Source: Endozoicomonas gorgoniicola (GTDB taxonomy: Bacteria; Pseudomonadota; Gammaproteobacteria; Pseudomonadales; Endozoicomonadaceae). From it: DNA of 64,000 nt. The notes under the pieces were generated by a model. That model was not told the origin of the DNA, did no database searches, and saw only the letters and a program-made list of their open reading frames with translations. Both the position numbers and the translations under genes were made by a program. Where the stretch lies: positions 3,118,501 to 3,182,500 of the forward strand of contig NZ_JAPFCC010000001.1 of assembly GCF_025562715.2 (NCBI RefSeq). Reading direction: 5' to 3'. Below, one piece after another: positions 26,949 to 36,098 of the stretch. How positions within the stretch are numbered: the stretch's first letter is position 1; each line of letters opens with the position of its first letter.

Positions 26949-28832
26949 ATGAATATAACACCACCACATCAGGCTTTTATCAATCCAGGGACAACCGAAT
27001 CTCAGCAAGGCCGTGGACGAGGCCGTGGACGAGGCCGTGGACGAGGCCGTGGACGAGTCCCTGGTGGATCACCAATAACAAAGGTTCCGGGAGCCGTTAA
27101 AAACATCAATCCCTCTTCACCAGATACGCCATGTGCAAGTGCAAGTGCAAGTGCAAGTGCAAGTGCAAGTGCAAGTGCAAGTGCAAGTGCAAGTGCAAGT
27201 GCAAGAAAAGTTGCTCCCACTGGAACAGATAAATCAAACCCTTCGGGAGCTAGCCCTCAGCAGAATATTCGGAAAATAATAGACCATGCTCTTGCCCTTA
27301 ATAAACTCAGGCAATTTGAATCCACTTTGAATTTACTTGATCAATTACCCGACTACGACGATAAAAACATCGAATATAAAAACACCGACGTTAAAGACAT
27401 CATTGTGGCGAAAGCCACTGCTTTTGAGGGTCTAAAACGATATCAAGAGGCAAAAGTCCAGCTGTTGGATCTCTTCAGGCGGGAGGGAGGGATTTACGAA
27501 AAGAACATCACACCTTGTAAAAGCTGTAAGACGAACATGGGAGTGGCTCGTCTCTTGCACCTAATGGGTACGTACGATGAGGAAAAAGACCTGCTGCTGG
27601 CCACCTTCCGTCAACAGCACGGGGATTACGAAAAGGGCATACCTTGTAACAACCATTTTGCGAACCTGGCAGTGGCTCGTTTCTTGCAATTTGAGCACAG
27701 ATACGATGATGCAGAAGCCCTGCTGCTGGCCACCTTCAGTAAAGAGTTGGGGAATTACAGTAAAGGCATACCTTGTAAAAACCATGATACGAACCTGGCA
27801 CTGGCTCGTCTCTTGGAGCTAAAGGGCAAGTTCGATGATGCAGAAGCCCTGCTGCTGGCCATCTTCAGTAAAGAGTTGGGGAATTACAGAAAAGGCATAC
27901 CTTGTAAAAACCATGATACGAACCTGGCACTGGCTCGTCTCTGGGACCTAATGGGCAAGTACGATGACGCAGAAGCCCTGCTGCTGGCCACCTTCAGACA
28001 GGAGTCCGGGGATTTGGAAAAAGGCAAACCTTGTGACAACAATCAGACAAACCTTGCACTGATTTATTTCTGGGAGCTAAGGAAAAAGTACGGTGATGCA
28101 GAAGCCCTGCTGCTGGCCACCTTCAAGCAGGAGTCCGGGGATTTGAAAAAAGGCAAACCTTGTAAAAACCATGATACGAATCTGTTAATGATTCGTTTCC
28201 TGGAGCTAATGGACAGGTACGGTGATGCAAAAGCCCTGCTGCTGGCCACCTTCAGGCAGGAGTCCGGGGATTTGGAAAAAGGCAAACCTTGTGACAAACA
28301 TGATACGAATCTGATACTGGCTTACTACTGGGAAAGAGAGGGTAAACTCGCTCGCTTCAGAAACCTGATAACAAAAGTCCTTGACACTAAATTTTTGACA
28401 AAGGATCAAAAAAACACTTACAAGCAGGTACTAGCTATCTCATACACCGGTACTGAAGAATTTAATGCTCATATCGACAATGTTACTTCGCCTGTCGACA
28501 AGGAGCATGCTCAGTCAATTCATAACCTGAGATTATTCATAAAGCAGGGACTGGATGAAAGCCAGAAGGAAGACGGTTCCCTATATCTGGAGGACGCTTT
28601 AACTCATGTGGATAAAGCCCTTAGTTTTGAAATCTCTAGTAATGAGCAAAAAGCTAAATTATTGTCACAAAAGGCTCATGTGATGAGGTTTAAGGAACCA
28701 GGCGAGAGTGAGCAGTGGAATGGGCTGTTCGAAGAGGCAGCCCGGTTGGATCCCTCAAGAAAATTTAAAAATAAAATGGATTCATGGCGGAAAGATGAGT
28801 TTGAGCTGCTGAAAAAGTTGGGAATAAAATAA
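26949..28832 (+). CDS. TPR-like repeat protein 1, CxxH-repeat family
   Basis: The 627-residue protein has no signal peptide. The order is: Gly-Arg repeats at residues 21-36 encoded by 12-bp DNA repeats; a Ser-Ala tract near residues 62-86 encoded by a hexamer repeat; then a helical domain with at least six repeats of about 43 residues. The repeat unit runs like a TPR hairpin (NLALARLLELKGKFDDAEAL) and then LLLATF...GxPC, ending each time in CxxH or a close variant before TN. A helical C-terminal domain of about 180 residues follows. It is probably a cytoplasmic or type-III/IV-secreted scaffold; the function is unknown. It is the first of three paralogs. Confidence 0.8.
   Translation: MNITPPHQAFINPGTTESQQGRGRGRGRGRGRGRGRVPGGSPITKVPGAVKNINPSSPDTPCASASASASASASASASASASASARKVAPTGTDKSNPSGASPQQNIRKIIDHALALNKLRQFESTLNLLDQLPDYDDKNIEYKNTDVKDIIVAKATAFEGLKRYQEAKVQLLDLFRREGGIYEKNITPCKSCKTNMGVARLLHLMGTYDEEKDLLLATFRQQHGDYEKGIPCNNHFANLAVARFLQFEHRYDDAEALLLATFSKELGNYSKGIPCKNHDTNLALARLLELKGKFDDAEALLLAIFSKELGNYRKGIPCKNHDTNLALARLWDLMGKYDDAEALLLATFRQESGDLEKGKPCDNNQTNLALIYFWELRKKYGDAEALLLATFKQESGDLKKGKPCKNHDTNLLMIRFLELMDRYGDAKALLLATFRQESGDLEKGKPCDKHDTNLILAYYWEREGKLARFRNLITKVLDTKFLTKDQKNTYKQVLAISYTGTEEFNAHIDNVTSPVDKEHAQSIHNLRLFIKQGLDESQKEDGSLYLEDALTHVDKALSFEISSNEQKAKLLSQKAHVMRFKEPGESEQWNGLFEEAARLDPSRKFKNKMDSWRKDEFELLKKLGIK
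27009..27056 (+). repeat. 12-bp tandem repeat coding for Gly-Arg, TPR gene 1
   Basis: Four exact copies of GGCCGTGGACGA encode GRGR units. TPR gene 2 has little more than one copy and gene 3 has four or five degenerate ones, so the tract changes in number without breaking the frame. Confidence 0.85.
27134..27205 (+). repeat. Hexamer microsatellite coding for Ala-Ser, TPR gene 1
   Basis: Twelve exact copies of TGCAAG encode a Ser-Ala tract. The same hexamer occurs ten times in TPR gene 2 and once in gene 3. Being six bases long, it changes linker length but never the frame. Confidence 0.9.
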
Positions 28833-28990
28833 TCACTCATCAAAATTATAATTCATGGTCTCCACCGGCCCCTGCAGAAAATCACCCTGAATGAAATCAA
28901 CACCACTGTGCATCACGATATTGAGCATAGCTGCGGACATTGAAATGCCTAACGTCTGTAATCTTTAATTCAGAGACGCTATTTTCAACG
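28833..28990 (-). pseudogene. Duplication scar: 3' end of fimX fused to 5' end of nadE
   Basis: The gap between TPR genes 1 and 2 begins with about 75 bp nearly identical to the last codons of fimX (compare 33160-33235, TTCATGGTCTCCACCGGCCC) and then switches at about 28908 to the first codons and upstream flank of nadE (compare 26800-26890, GAGCATAGCTGCGGACATTG). Both intact genes share CTGTGCCA at the switch, so the junction arose at an 8-bp microhomology. Confidence 0.9.
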
Positions 28991-29061
28991 AATATGGGTG
29001 GGATGTAAAACTGAAATTAAGAGTCAGGAAACCAAATCCATTTTGAGTTGTCATAACGTTT

Positions 29062-31029
29062 ATGAATATAAATCCACCAACTCAGGCTTTTAAGGCCAAT
29101 TCAGGGACAACCAAACCTCCGCAACCCCGTGGACGAGGCCGTGGTGGATCACCAATAACAAAGGTTCCGGGAGCCGTTAAAAACATCAATCCCTCTACAT
29201 GTCACTCATCAGATACGCCATTTGCAAGTGCAAGTGCAAGTGCAAGTGCAAGTGCAAGTGCAAGTGCAAGTGCAAGTGCAAGAAAAGTTGCTCCCACTGG
29301 AACAGATAAATCAAACCCTTCTGCTGACAGTGTTCACCGGGAAGTAAAACGCCGTTTGGATAATGGTTACAGACTCTTCAAACTAGGGAAATGGAATGAG
29401 GCAATTGAAGAGTTTAAAGCAATCAAGGGAGCTGACGATAAGCAGGAGATTCAAAAAATAGCAGGCCATACTCGTGCCCTTAACAAACTCGGGCAATTTA
29501 AAGCCTCTTTGAATGTACATGATCAATTACCCGACTCCGGCGATAAAACCATCATAGTGTCGAGAGCCACTGCTTTTCAGGGTCTAAAACGATACGAAGA
29601 GGCCGAAGCCCAGCTGCTGACTCTCTTCGAGCTGGAGAAAGGGATTTACGAAACGGACGACACCAGGCCTTGTAACAGCCACGATACGAACCTGACACTG
29701 GTTCGTCCCTGTAACAACCACGATACGAACCTGGCACTGGTTCGTCTCTGGGAGCTAATGGGTAAGTACGATAATGCAGAAGCCCTCCTGCGGCTCACCT
29801 TCAGTCAAGAGTCCGGGGATTACAGAAAAGGCAAACCTTGTGACAACCATTTTACGAACCTGGCACTGGCTCGTTTCTTGCAATTTATGCGCAGATACAA
29901 AGAGGCACTAGCCCTGCTGCTGGCCACCTTCAGTCAAGAGTCCGGGGATTACAGAAAAGGCAAACCTTGTGACAACCATGATACGAATATGGCACTGGTT
30001 CGTCTCTGGGAGCTAATGGGCAAGTACGATGAGGCAGAAGCCCTGCTGCTGGCCACCTTCAGTCAAGAGTCCGGGGATTACGACAAGGGCATACCTTGTA
30101 AAAAACATGATACGAACCTGGCACTGGCTCGTCTCTGGGGACTTCTGGGCAAGTACGATGAGGCAGAAGCCCTGCTGCTGGCCACCTTCAGTCAAGAGTC
30201 CGGGGATTACAGAAAAGGCAAACCTTGTAAAAAGCATCAGACGAACCTGGCACTGGCTCGTTTCTTGCAAACGGTGCGCAGGTACGATGAGGCAGAAGCC
30301 CTCCTGCTGGCCACCTTCAGTCAAGAGTCCGGGGATTACAAAAAAGGCAAACCTTGTAACAACCATGATACGAATCTGGCACTGGTTCGTTTCTTGGAGC
30401 TAATGGGCAGGTACGATGAGGCAGAAGCCCTGCTGCTGGCCACCTTCAGTCAGGAGTCCGGGGATTTGAAAAAAGGCAAACCTTGTAACAACCATGATAC
30501 GAATCTGGCACTGGCTTACATCTGGGAAAGAAAGGGTAAACTAGTTCGCGCCAGAAACCTGATAACAAAAGCCCTTGACACTAAATTTTTGACAAAGGAT
30601 CAAAAAGACAGTTACAAGCTGAAACTAGCCATTTCATACATCGGTACTGAAGAATTCAATGCTCATATCGACAATGTTACTTCGCCTGTCGACAAGGAGC
30701 ATATTCAGTCAATCCATAACCTGAAACTTTTTATAGGCCAGGGACTGGACGAAAGCCAGAAGAAAGACAATTCCCTATATCTGGACAAAGCTTTAACCCA
30801 TGTGAAAAAAGCCCTTAGTTATGAAATCTCTAATAATGAGCAAAAAGCTAAATTATTGTCACAAAAGGCTCATGTGATGAGGTTTCTGAAACCAGGCGAG
30901 AGGGAGCAGTGGAGGGGGCTGTTCAAAGAGGCAGCCCGGTTGGATCCGTCAAGAGATTTGAAAGATAAAATGGAACCATGGCGGAAAGATGAGGATGAGC
31001 TGCTGAAAAAGATGAAAATAAGAGAGTAA
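29062..31029 (+). CDS. TPR-like repeat protein 2, CxxH-repeat family
   Basis: The 655-residue paralog has the same architecture as protein 1. The Gly-Arg tract is short and the Ser-Ala tract long (ten hexamers). An extra helical region (residues about 90-190, EVKRRLDNGYRLFKLGKWNE) is absent from gene 1 but present in gene 3. About seven 43-residue repeats follow, most ending PCDNHDTN or PCKKHDTN, then the conserved C-terminal domain. One partial repeat is duplicated near residue 212 (NSHDTNLTLVRPCNNHDTN), showing recent slippage by a short unit. It stands alone on the plus strand. Confidence 0.8.
   Translation: MNINPPTQAFKANSGTTKPPQPRGRGRGGSPITKVPGAVKNINPSTCHSSDTPFASASASASASASASASASARKVAPTGTDKSNPSADSVHREVKRRLDNGYRLFKLGKWNEAIEEFKAIKGADDKQEIQKIAGHTRALNKLGQFKASLNVHDQLPDSGDKTIIVSRATAFQGLKRYEEAEAQLLTLFELEKGIYETDDTRPCNSHDTNLTLVRPCNNHDTNLALVRLWELMGKYDNAEALLRLTFSQESGDYRKGKPCDNHFTNLALARFLQFMRRYKEALALLLATFSQESGDYRKGKPCDNHDTNMALVRLWELMGKYDEAEALLLATFSQESGDYDKGIPCKKHDTNLALARLWGLLGKYDEAEALLLATFSQESGDYRKGKPCKKHQTNLALARFLQTVRRYDEAEALLLATFSQESGDYKKGKPCNNHDTNLALVRFLELMGRYDEAEALLLATFSQESGDLKKGKPCNNHDTNLALAYIWERKGKLVRARNLITKALDTKFLTKDQKDSYKLKLAISYIGTEEFNAHIDNVTSPVDKEHIQSIHNLKLFIGQGLDESQKKDNSLYLDKALTHVKKALSYEISNNEQKAKLLSQKAHVMRFLKPGEREQWRGLFKEAARLDPSRDLKDKMEPWRKDEDELLKKMKIRE
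29223..29282 (+). repeat. Hexamer microsatellite coding for Ala-Ser, TPR gene 2
   Basis: Ten exact copies of TGCAAG; see the twelve copies in TPR gene 1 and the single copy at 31447 in TPR gene 3. Confidence 0.9.
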
Positions 31030-31059
31030 TCATTCATCAAAATTATAAAAGCACAAAGT

Positions 31060-31182
31060 TGGAAAAGAGAATACCCAGAAGATAGAACGTAAAAATCTGA
31101 ATTTCAGAAATTGGATCAAGCGTCTGGCCAGAAAGACAATATGCTTTTCCAAATTAGAAAAAATGCATGATATTGTCATTGG
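31060..31182 (+). mobile_element. Degenerate IS1 insB fragment between TPR genes 2 and 3
   Basis: The segment reads in one frame as KIERKNLNFRNWIKRLARKT and CFSKLEKMHDIVIG, clearly a diverged piece of the InsB encoded at 1-447. It replaces the fimX'-nadE' scar seen between genes 1 and 2: sequence before it matches the end of the TPR unit and sequence after it resumes the 59-bp leader. An IS1 insertion followed by deletion explains this. Confidence 0.88.
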
Positions 31183-31248
31183 TCAGGAGCTGTAAAACTG
31201 AAATTAAGAGTCAGGAAACCAAATCCATTTTGAGTTGTCATAACGTTT

Positions 31249-33159
31249 ATGAATATAACACCACCACCACCTCAGGCTTTTTATGCCAACTCAGGGACAA
31301 CCAAATCTCCGCAAGGCCCTGGACGAGACCCTGGACGAGGCCGTGGACGAGGCCATGGACGAGGCCGTGGTGGATCACCAATAACAAAGGTTCCGGGAGC
31401 CGTTAAAAACATCAATCCCCCTACATGTCACTCACCAGATACGCCATGTGCAAGAAAAGTTGCTCCCACTGGAACAGATAAATCAAACCCTTCTGCTGAT
31501 AGTGTTTACCGGAAAGCAAAAGAGGGTTTGGATCATGCTTTCAGTCTCTTCAAACAAGGGAAATGGAAAGAGGCAATTGAAGTATTTAAAGCGATCAAGG
31601 CAGCTAACGATAAGCAGGAGATTCAAAAAATAGCAGGCCATGCTCGTGCACTTAACAAACTCGGGCAATTTAAAGCCACTTTGAATTTACTTGATCAATT
31701 ACCCGACTCCGGCGATAAAAGCATCATAGTGTCGAAAGCCACTGCTTTTGAGGCTCTAAAACGATATCAGGAGGCCGAAGCCCAGCTGCTGACTCTCTTC
31801 GAGCGGGAGGAAGGGGTTTACAAAAAGAAAATCATACCTTGTAACAGCCACGATACTAACCTGGCACTGGTTCGTCTCTGGGAGCTAATGGGTAAGTACG
31901 ATAAGGCAGAAGCCCTCCTGCGGCTCACCTTCAGGCAAGAGTCCGGGGATTACGAAAAGGGCATACCCTGTAACAACCATTATACGAACCTGGCACTGGC
32001 TCGTTTCTTGCAAACAGTGCGCAGGTACGATGAGGCAGAAGCCCTGCTGCTGGCCACCTTCAGTCAAGAGTCCGGGGATTACAGAAAAGGCATACTTTGT
32101 AGAGAACATGATACGAACCTGGCACTGGCTCGTTTCTTGCAAGTAACGCACAGGTACGATGAGGCAGAAGCCCTGCTGCTGGCCATCTTCAGACAGAAGT
32201 CCGGGGATTTGAAAAAAGGCAAACCTTGTAACAACCATGATACGAATCTGGCACTGGTTCGTCTCTGGGAGCTAATGGGCAGGTACGATAAGGCAGAAGC
32301 CCTGCTGCTGGCCACCTTCAGTCAAGATTCCGGTGATTTGAAAAAAGGCATACCTTGTAACAACCATCAGACGAACCTTGCACTGGCTCGTCTCTGGGGG
32401 CTAATGGGCAGGTACGATAAGGCAGAAGCCCTGCTGTTGGCCACCTTCAGTCAGGAGTCCGGTGATTTGAAAAAAGGCATACCTTGTAATAACCATCAGA
32501 CGAACCTGGCACTGGTTCGTCTCTGGGAGCTAATGGGCAGGTACGATGATGCAAAAGCCCTGCTGCTGGCCACCTTCAGGCAGGAGTCCGGGGATTTGAA
32601 AGAAGGCATACCTTGTGACAACCATGAGACGAATCTGACACTGGCTTACACCTGGGAAAGAGAGGGTAAACTCGTTCACGCCAGAAACCTGATAACAAAA
32701 GCCCTTGACACTAAATTTTTGACAAAGGATCAAAAAGACAGTTACAAGCTGACACTAGCCATTTCATACACCGGTACTGAAGAATTCAATGCTCATATCG
32801 ACAATGTCACTTTGTCTGTCGACAAGGAGCATATTCAGTCAATCCATAACCTGAAACTTTTTATAGGCCAGGGACTGGACGAAAGCCAGAAGGAAGACAA
32901 TTCCCCATATCTGGACAAAGCTTTAACCCATGTGAAAAAAGCCCTTAGTGGTGAAATCTCTAATAATGAGCAAAAAGCTAAATTTTTGTCACAAAAGGCT
33001 CATGTGATGAGGTTTCTGAAACCAGGCGAGAGGGAGCAGTGGAGGGGGCTGTTCAAAGAGGCATCCCGGTTGGATCCGTCAAGAGATTTGAAAGATAAAA
33101 TGGAACCATGGCGGAAAGATGAGGATGAGCTGCTGAAAAAGATGAAAATAAGAGAGTAA
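31249..33159 (+). CDS. TPR-like repeat protein 3, CxxH-repeat family
   Basis: The 636-residue paralog has a degenerate Gly-Arg tract (GRDPGRGRGRGHGRGRGG), almost no Ser-Ala tract, the extra helical region of protein 2 (AKEGLDHAFSLFKQGKWKEA) and about eight 43-residue repeats with PCNNHDTN or PCNNHQTN boundaries. The C-terminal 180 residues are nearly identical to protein 2. Its stop codon abuts the fimX stop codon, so the two genes converge without any spacer. Confidence 0.8.
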   Translation: MNITPPPPQAFYANSGTTKSPQGPGRDPGRGRGRGHGRGRGGSPITKVPGAVKNINPPTCHSPDTPCARKVAPTGTDKSNPSADSVYRKAKEGLDHAFSLFKQGKWKEAIEVFKAIKAANDKQEIQKIAGHARALNKLGQFKATLNLLDQLPDSGDKSIIVSKATAFEALKRYQEAEAQLLTLFEREEGVYKKKIIPCNSHDTNLALVRLWELMGKYDKAEALLRLTFRQESGDYEKGIPCNNHYTNLALARFLQTVRRYDEAEALLLATFSQESGDYRKGILCREHDTNLALARFLQVTHRYDEAEALLLAIFRQKSGDLKKGKPCNNHDTNLALVRLWELMGRYDKAEALLLATFSQDSGDLKKGIPCNNHQTNLALARLWGLMGRYDKAEALLLATFSQESGDLKKGIPCNNHQTNLALVRLWELMGRYDDAKALLLATFRQESGDLKEGIPCDNHETNLTLAYTWEREGKLVHARNLITKALDTKFLTKDQKDSYKLTLAISYTGTEEFNAHIDNVTLSVDKEHIQSIHNLKLFIGQGLDESQKEDNSPYLDKALTHVKKALSGEISNNEQKAKFLSQKAHVMRFLKPGEREQWRGLFKEASRLDPSRDLKDKMEPWRKDEDELLKKMKIRE

Positions 33160-35244
33160 TCATTCATCAAAATTATAATTCATGGTCTCCACCGGCCCCT
33201 GCAGAAAATCACCCTGAATGAAGTCAACACCGCTGTGCCATAAAGGAGCCATCTCCACAGCACTTTCTACATTGGGAACAATGATCTGCCTGCCACTATC
33301 AGACAACTGCTTAACCATCGCCTTCAGCTCTTCCCCTTTGCTTTCATTAGTCAGTTCCTTGGTAAAGGAAGCATCCACCTTAACAAAATCGAGATTCAGG
33401 GCGGCAATGGTTTCCACAGGATTAAGACTGCAACCAAATTCACTGACCGATGTACCACAGCCCATAGCCCTGACCGCCTTGAAGAAATCCGGCATCTGTT
33501 TACTGAATCGAACCACATTCTGTTCACTCAACTCCACAACCAGTGCCTGAGGTTTAATTCCAGCCGCTTTCAGCGCTACTCCCATCCAGGGCAGAAACTC
33601 CTTGTCGCCTATCACATTGCCACCAAGATGGACGAACATTCTGGTTTTCGTCTTGTCGATATCATTACTCATCAGGTCTTTGCCTGCCTGAATAACCTGC
33701 CACCGGTCGACCTTTCCCCACAGGCTGTTTTTATCGAGTTTGGAACGAAAATTAACAGCATCATGCTCCCGACCACGGGCATCCATCATGCGCAACATAA
33801 CCTCATAATGCCCATACTCAGAACCTTTCAGGCTGATCACCGGCTGATAAAACAACTTCAGGTCGTCATGCTGCATAGCCTGACTCACCATACCCGCCAG
33901 ATGTTTTTCCACCGAACTGACTACATCAATCTTGCGCTTCTGGTAAAAACACAGCTTGCCACCGCCCAGCCGACGCGCTTCAGCACAGGCATGGCGAGCC
34001 CTGACCAGCAGGGTTTTAGCGTCGCTGTTGGCGTCAGTCAGCTGAATCGAACCCAGGCTGAGTTTGACGGGCAGTTTATTCTTGCCAACCGTTACCGGGG
34101 TTTCAGCCACTTCTTCCAATAGCTGGTCAGCAATGGTCTGAACAGTATCCTTATCCGCTGCCTTGACCAGCACCATAAACTGACCTCCGCCCCAGCTCGA
34201 TGCCTTATGCTCGATAAGACTCAGGCCAAGCCTTTTGGCAACCTCCATCAGCAATGGCCGACTAACCCTTTTCCCACCTTTGGCGTGCACGGCTTTCAAG
34301 GTGTCGAGGGAAACACAAACCAGGGCGAACTTTTCTTTGCCTGAAATGACTCGCTGAATGGCAACATCCAAATGCTCCTGGAATTGCTTTTTATCGTACA
34401 GCCTGGTGTCGCTGTCCGGTTTTGAGACCCTGGCCTCTTCAGTGTCCGCCATGGAGTTCTGCTGTACTTCCTGCAGACGAACCAGAAGGCTCAAAGTAAA
34501 GTGTCCTTCAAAAGAGGTCGGCGTTACCATAGCCCTTACCGGTACATCGCCTTCCTCAGACCTCAGTGAACACTGAATCGCTGCCAGTGCCTGCCCACTG
34601 TCTTCAATACTGGCCAGAAACTCATCAACATCGTTCTGATCTGACGAGGCCACCAGCTCTTTAAATGCAGTTCCCTTCAGAGGTTCATTCTCATCCCGCC
34701 CCAGCAATACATTAAATGCCGGGTTGGCATAGCGAATGGCGCCTTCGCCAACATAAACAATGGCATCAACCTGATCGTTCAGGAGGTTTCGGCGCTGTTT
34801 TTCTGATTCATTCAGCGCCACACTCATGCGGCGGTAATTTCGGCGGGTGTTAAGGTCGGCAATTTCACGTTTTGCGGTGATCAACAGTAACTCATCCCCC
34901 TGTTGGGGAATAACACAGCGAACACCCTGTTTGATCAGCGCCAGTATTTCATCATCTTCCAGACGGTCGCTGAGAACCACAACCGGAACATCATGTCCCT
35001 GCTGCTCAATTCGTTCAATTACGCTGTTGATCGTTATGCCCTCAGGCATATCCTGTTCGGAAATCAGCAACAGGTCCCACTTCTGTCGACCTGATAAGGC
35101 TTTATCCAGACTGTCCATGGAGACAATATGGTGGGCGCGGGTTGAGTGTCCTGCATCACGGAACACATTAAGAACCGCTTCAGCTTCTTCGGCAAGGGCA
35201 TCGACAATCAAAAGCCGAATAGTTTCTTTGTTATGATTTGTCAT
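33160..35244 (-). CDS. fimX: FimX-like c-di-GMP receptor for type IV pili
   Basis: This 694-residue cytoplasmic regulator has a receiver-like domain (TIRLLIVDALAEEAEAVLNV) lacking the usual phosphorylatable Asp pair, a PAS domain (about residues 145-265), a degenerate GGDEF domain (GGGQF at about 350) and a degenerate EAL domain (YEVML at about 480). It matches Pseudomonas FimX in length (691) and order. FimX binds c-di-GMP without hydrolysing it and promotes pilus assembly. Its 3' end was copied into the TPR array. It is divergent from the first pilin cluster, sharing a 275-bp promoter region. Confidence 0.9.
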   Translation of the reverse strand: MTNHNKETIRLLIVDALAEEAEAVLNVFRDAGHSTRAHHIVSMDSLDKALSGRQKWDLLLISEQDMPEGITINSVIERIEQQGHDVPVVVLSDRLEDDEILALIKQGVRCVIPQQGDELLLITAKREIADLNTRRNYRRMSVALNESEKQRRNLLNDQVDAIVYVGEGAIRYANPAFNVLLGRDENEPLKGTAFKELVASSDQNDVDEFLASIEDSGQALAAIQCSLRSEEGDVPVRAMVTPTSFEGHFTLSLLVRLQEVQQNSMADTEEARVSKPDSDTRLYDKKQFQEHLDVAIQRVISGKEKFALVCVSLDTLKAVHAKGGKRVSRPLLMEVAKRLGLSLIEHKASSWGGGQFMVLVKAADKDTVQTIADQLLEEVAETPVTVGKNKLPVKLSLGSIQLTDANSDAKTLLVRARHACAEARRLGGGKLCFYQKRKIDVVSSVEKHLAGMVSQAMQHDDLKLFYQPVISLKGSEYGHYEVMLRMMDARGREHDAVNFRSKLDKNSLWGKVDRWQVIQAGKDLMSNDIDKTKTRMFVHLGGNVIGDKEFLPWMGVALKAAGIKPQALVVELSEQNVVRFSKQMPDFFKAVRAMGCGTSVSEFGCSLNPVETIAALNLDFVKVDASFTKELTNESKGEELKAMVKQLSDSGRQIIVPNVESAVEMAPLWHSGVDFIQGDFLQGPVETMNYNFDE

Positions 35245-35519
35245 TAATAAACCCGGAGTCAGGCTTTTGATTTAATCCATTTCATCAGGATTATTTATTA
35301 ATCTAGCAATGACTTGCTTCTCCGATCCTTTGATTGTCAAAAAAACACCATAATACTTATTATTTGGATAACCGCTTCAAAAAATTACAGAATATTGGTT
35401 TGGCCTCCACCGGGTAAATTTTTTATCTAGAATCGAATTAGTAGTAATAAAATCAGCTCTGATTAGCAGTTCAGACAGAGAGTTTTAAATTCTAACTTAT
35501 TGAGCCCTCTGCATTCATC
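35245..35519. promoter_or_regulatory. Divergent promoter region between fimX and the first pilin operon
   Basis: 275 AT-rich bases separate the fimX start and the fimT start. No operator motif is clear enough to name, and no AlgR-like site was recognised. Promoters in both directions must lie here on context alone. Confidence 0.4.
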
Positions 35520-36098
35520 ATGAAGCACCTTGCTGCCAGTGGTCTGACATTAATAGAGCTAATGATAACCCTGCTCATAGGCAGCATCATTCTGTCCATT
35601 TCTATTTCTCAAATTGGTGTAATCGCCAACAGAATTCAGTTTGACTCTATCCAGCAAAGTCTGATTTCCGGTCTGCTGTTCGCCCGGGCTGAGGCAATAG
35701 AAAACGGCGGTCTGGTAGCGGCCTGCGCATCAACAACCATTACGAGCGCTTCTGTCAGCTGTTCTGCAACCCGTGATAACTGGTCTTCAGGGTGGATTAT
35801 TTTTATTGACAGAAACAATAACGGCATTTTTGATCCGGCTTTTGACAGAAGCCCCGGCGCACCGGCACGCGCAGCAGCAGACGATGAAATGTTAATGATG
35901 AGGCACCTTGAATCCAATGCCCGTATTTCCTGGGAAAGAAATAATACGATTAGCTTTCTGGCCAATGGCGCAACGACCGCAGCCAATGTCGGGGCATTCA
36001 GCCTCTGCGATGCCAATGGCAATGCCGACCTTACCAGAGGTATCAATATAAACCTGTCCGGAAGAGTGCGCCCCACCGCCACGGTATCCTGCCCATGA
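35520..36098 (+). CDS. fimT: Minor pilin FimT/FimU (cluster 1)
   Basis: The 192-residue prepilin has a short leader cut at SG^LTLIELM, keeping Glu5. A GspH/FimT-type domain follows, with the diagnostic FARAEAIENGG and WSSGWIIFIDRNNNG segments and a C-terminal cysteine pair. It is the first gene of the operon. A FimU-type minor pilin helps initiate pilus assembly at the tip. It overlaps pilV by four bases. Confidence 0.9.
   Translation: MKHLAASGLTLIELMITLLIGSIILSISISQIGVIANRIQFDSIQQSLISGLLFARAEAIENGGLVAACASTTITSASVSCSATRDNWSSGWIIFIDRNNNGIFDPAFDRSPGAPARAAADDEMLMMRHLESNARISWERNNTISFLANGATTAANVGAFSLCDANGNADLTRGININLSGRVRPTATVSCP

Noticed and set aside
27400..32640. Regular 129-bp periodicity resembling a repeat array
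   Set aside because: It is the coding DNA of the 43-residue protein repeats in three ORFs, not a CRISPR or satellite.
28064..32733. Several minus-strand ORFs of 60-120 codons with repeated LLTEGGQQQGFCL-like text
   Set aside because: They are antisense shadows of the TPR repeats; the repeated text only mirrors the repeated DNA.
33160..35244. Active diguanylate cyclase or phosphodiesterase
   Set aside because: Both catalytic signatures are degenerate and the whole protein matches FimX.
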